A stretch of DNA of 14,765 nucleotides from Brucellaceae bacterium. Its GTDB lineage: Bacteria > Pseudomonadota > Alphaproteobacteria > Rhizobiales > Rhizobiaceae. The notes below the pieces were generated by a model. It ran no database searches and was not told the DNA's origin. It saw only the letters and a program-made list of their open reading frames with translations. The stretch lies in assembly GCA_031253705.1 (NCBI GenBank), contig JAIRVW010000164.1, positions 1 through 14,765 on the forward strand, read 5' to 3'. Below are positions 14,372-14,765 of the stretch, piece by piece (within the stretch, counting starts at the first letter, position 1; each line of letters begins with the position of its first letter). The position numbers were made by a program, and so were the translations under genes.

Positions 14372-14765
14372 TCAATAATCTTTATCCCCGTCATCAGCGG
14401 TAACATAGCGCCAGCGCACGGAAGTCACCAGCGGCTCAAGGCTCAGGCGGCCAATAATCTGCTCCAGCAGCGGATCCTGATTATTATCCGCGCGAAACAG
14501 CGCATTAACCTCAACGCGGTTGCTGTCTTCAATATTGGTGCTTTCCAGATCCTGAATATGCAAAAAAGTACCGAGATCACGCAGCAATAAAGCCCGTACA
14601 TGCGCCTCCGCATCGCCCATACAGACGATGCTGACCGCATAGCGGCTGTCAAATTCCGTACCGCTCGCCGGTTGCCGGTCAATCAGATGCACCAGCGGGC
14701 GCAGAAACAGATTGACGCTGATAATAAACAAGGTGGCGATCGCCGCGTGAATATAAAAGCCTGCG
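14372..14765 (-). CDS. MgtC/SapB family protein, C-terminal part (5' end beyond the window)
   Basis: The frame is open through the right edge; 130 C-terminal residues are visible. The first (AGFYIHAAIATLFIISVNLF) look like the last membrane helix of an MgtC/SapB protein, followed by LRPLVHLIDRQP, the family's typical membrane-exit sequence. A soluble ACT-like C-terminal domain follows, ending VTSVRWRYVT, which resembles the AIHWSI end of Salmonella MgtC. MgtC proteins are inner-membrane factors that support survival at low magnesium and in macrophages; Salmonella MgtC inhibits the F-type ATP synthase. The N-terminal membrane core is outside the window, so completeness cannot be judged. It is the upstream gene of an operon with the two-component system at 12618-14365. 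The ATG-less internal TTG at 14731 is not the true start. Confidence 0.8.
   Translation of the reverse strand, partial: AGFYIHAAIATLFIISVNLFLRPLVHLIDRQPASGTEFDSRYAVSIVCMGDAEAHVRALLLRDLGTFLHIQDLESTNIEDSNRVEVNALFRADNNQDPLLEQIIGRLSLEPLVTSVRWRYVTADDGDKDY

Overview
The window reads as chromosomal DNA of an alphaproteobacterium of the Hyphomicrobiales, most likely a Brucella/Ochrobactrum/Pseudochrobactrum relative. That placement rests on gene content and protein style: a moderate-GC genome, an AcrB-type pump with an ATGA-coupled adaptor, a FixL/FixJ-type two-component pair and an MgtC/SapB protein. It is an inference from memory, not a database match. I see no phage, insertion sequence, integrase or CRISPR array, so this looks like ordinary core or accessory chromosome.

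Left part (1-3340): a divergently transcribed, truncated gene (1-85, minus; possibly a TetR-type regulator) faces a rightward two-gene unit. This unit encodes an M20-family Zn-dependent N-carbamoyl-amino-acid hydrolase / beta-ureidopropionase (460-1710) and dihydropyrimidinase HydA (1804-3300). Together these are steps 2 and 3 of the reductive pyrimidine pathway (dihydrouracil to N-carbamoyl-beta-alanine to beta-alanine). A perfect hairpin lies between the two genes, and a bidirectional terminator (3304-3332) closes the unit.

Middle (3338-7980): a leftward operon of a periplasmic adaptor (6526-7698) and an RND/HAE1 inner-membrane pump (3338-6523). Upstream is a putative promoter with three TTGC-N(1-2)-GCAA palindromes. 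There is no outer-membrane channel gene.

Next (7937-10232): a leftward pair, psuK (8975-10138; a pseudouridine-kinase-like PfkB enzyme with an N-terminal winged-helix DNA-binding domain) and psuG (7993-8910; pseudouridine-5'-phosphate glycosidase). Their product, uracil, is the compound that the reductive pathway at the left would ultimately degrade. The psuK promoter carries a 34-bp inverted repeat over its -35 element, a good candidate for autoregulation.

Right part: a rightward orphan sensor histidine kinase (10466-12130) with a good sigma70-type promoter and a leader of about 135 nt rich in inverted repeats; a tRNA-Arg(ACG) (12319-12395); then a leftward, tightly packed set running in from beyond the right edge: MgtC/SapB C-terminus (14372-14765, partial), sensor histidine kinase (13253-14365) and FixJ/NarL-type response regulator (12618-13256).

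The most interesting themes are the possible pseudouridine-to-uracil-to-beta-alanine neighbourhood, the kinase with its own DNA-binding domain and operator-like repeat, and the MgtC gene fused at operon level to a two-component system.
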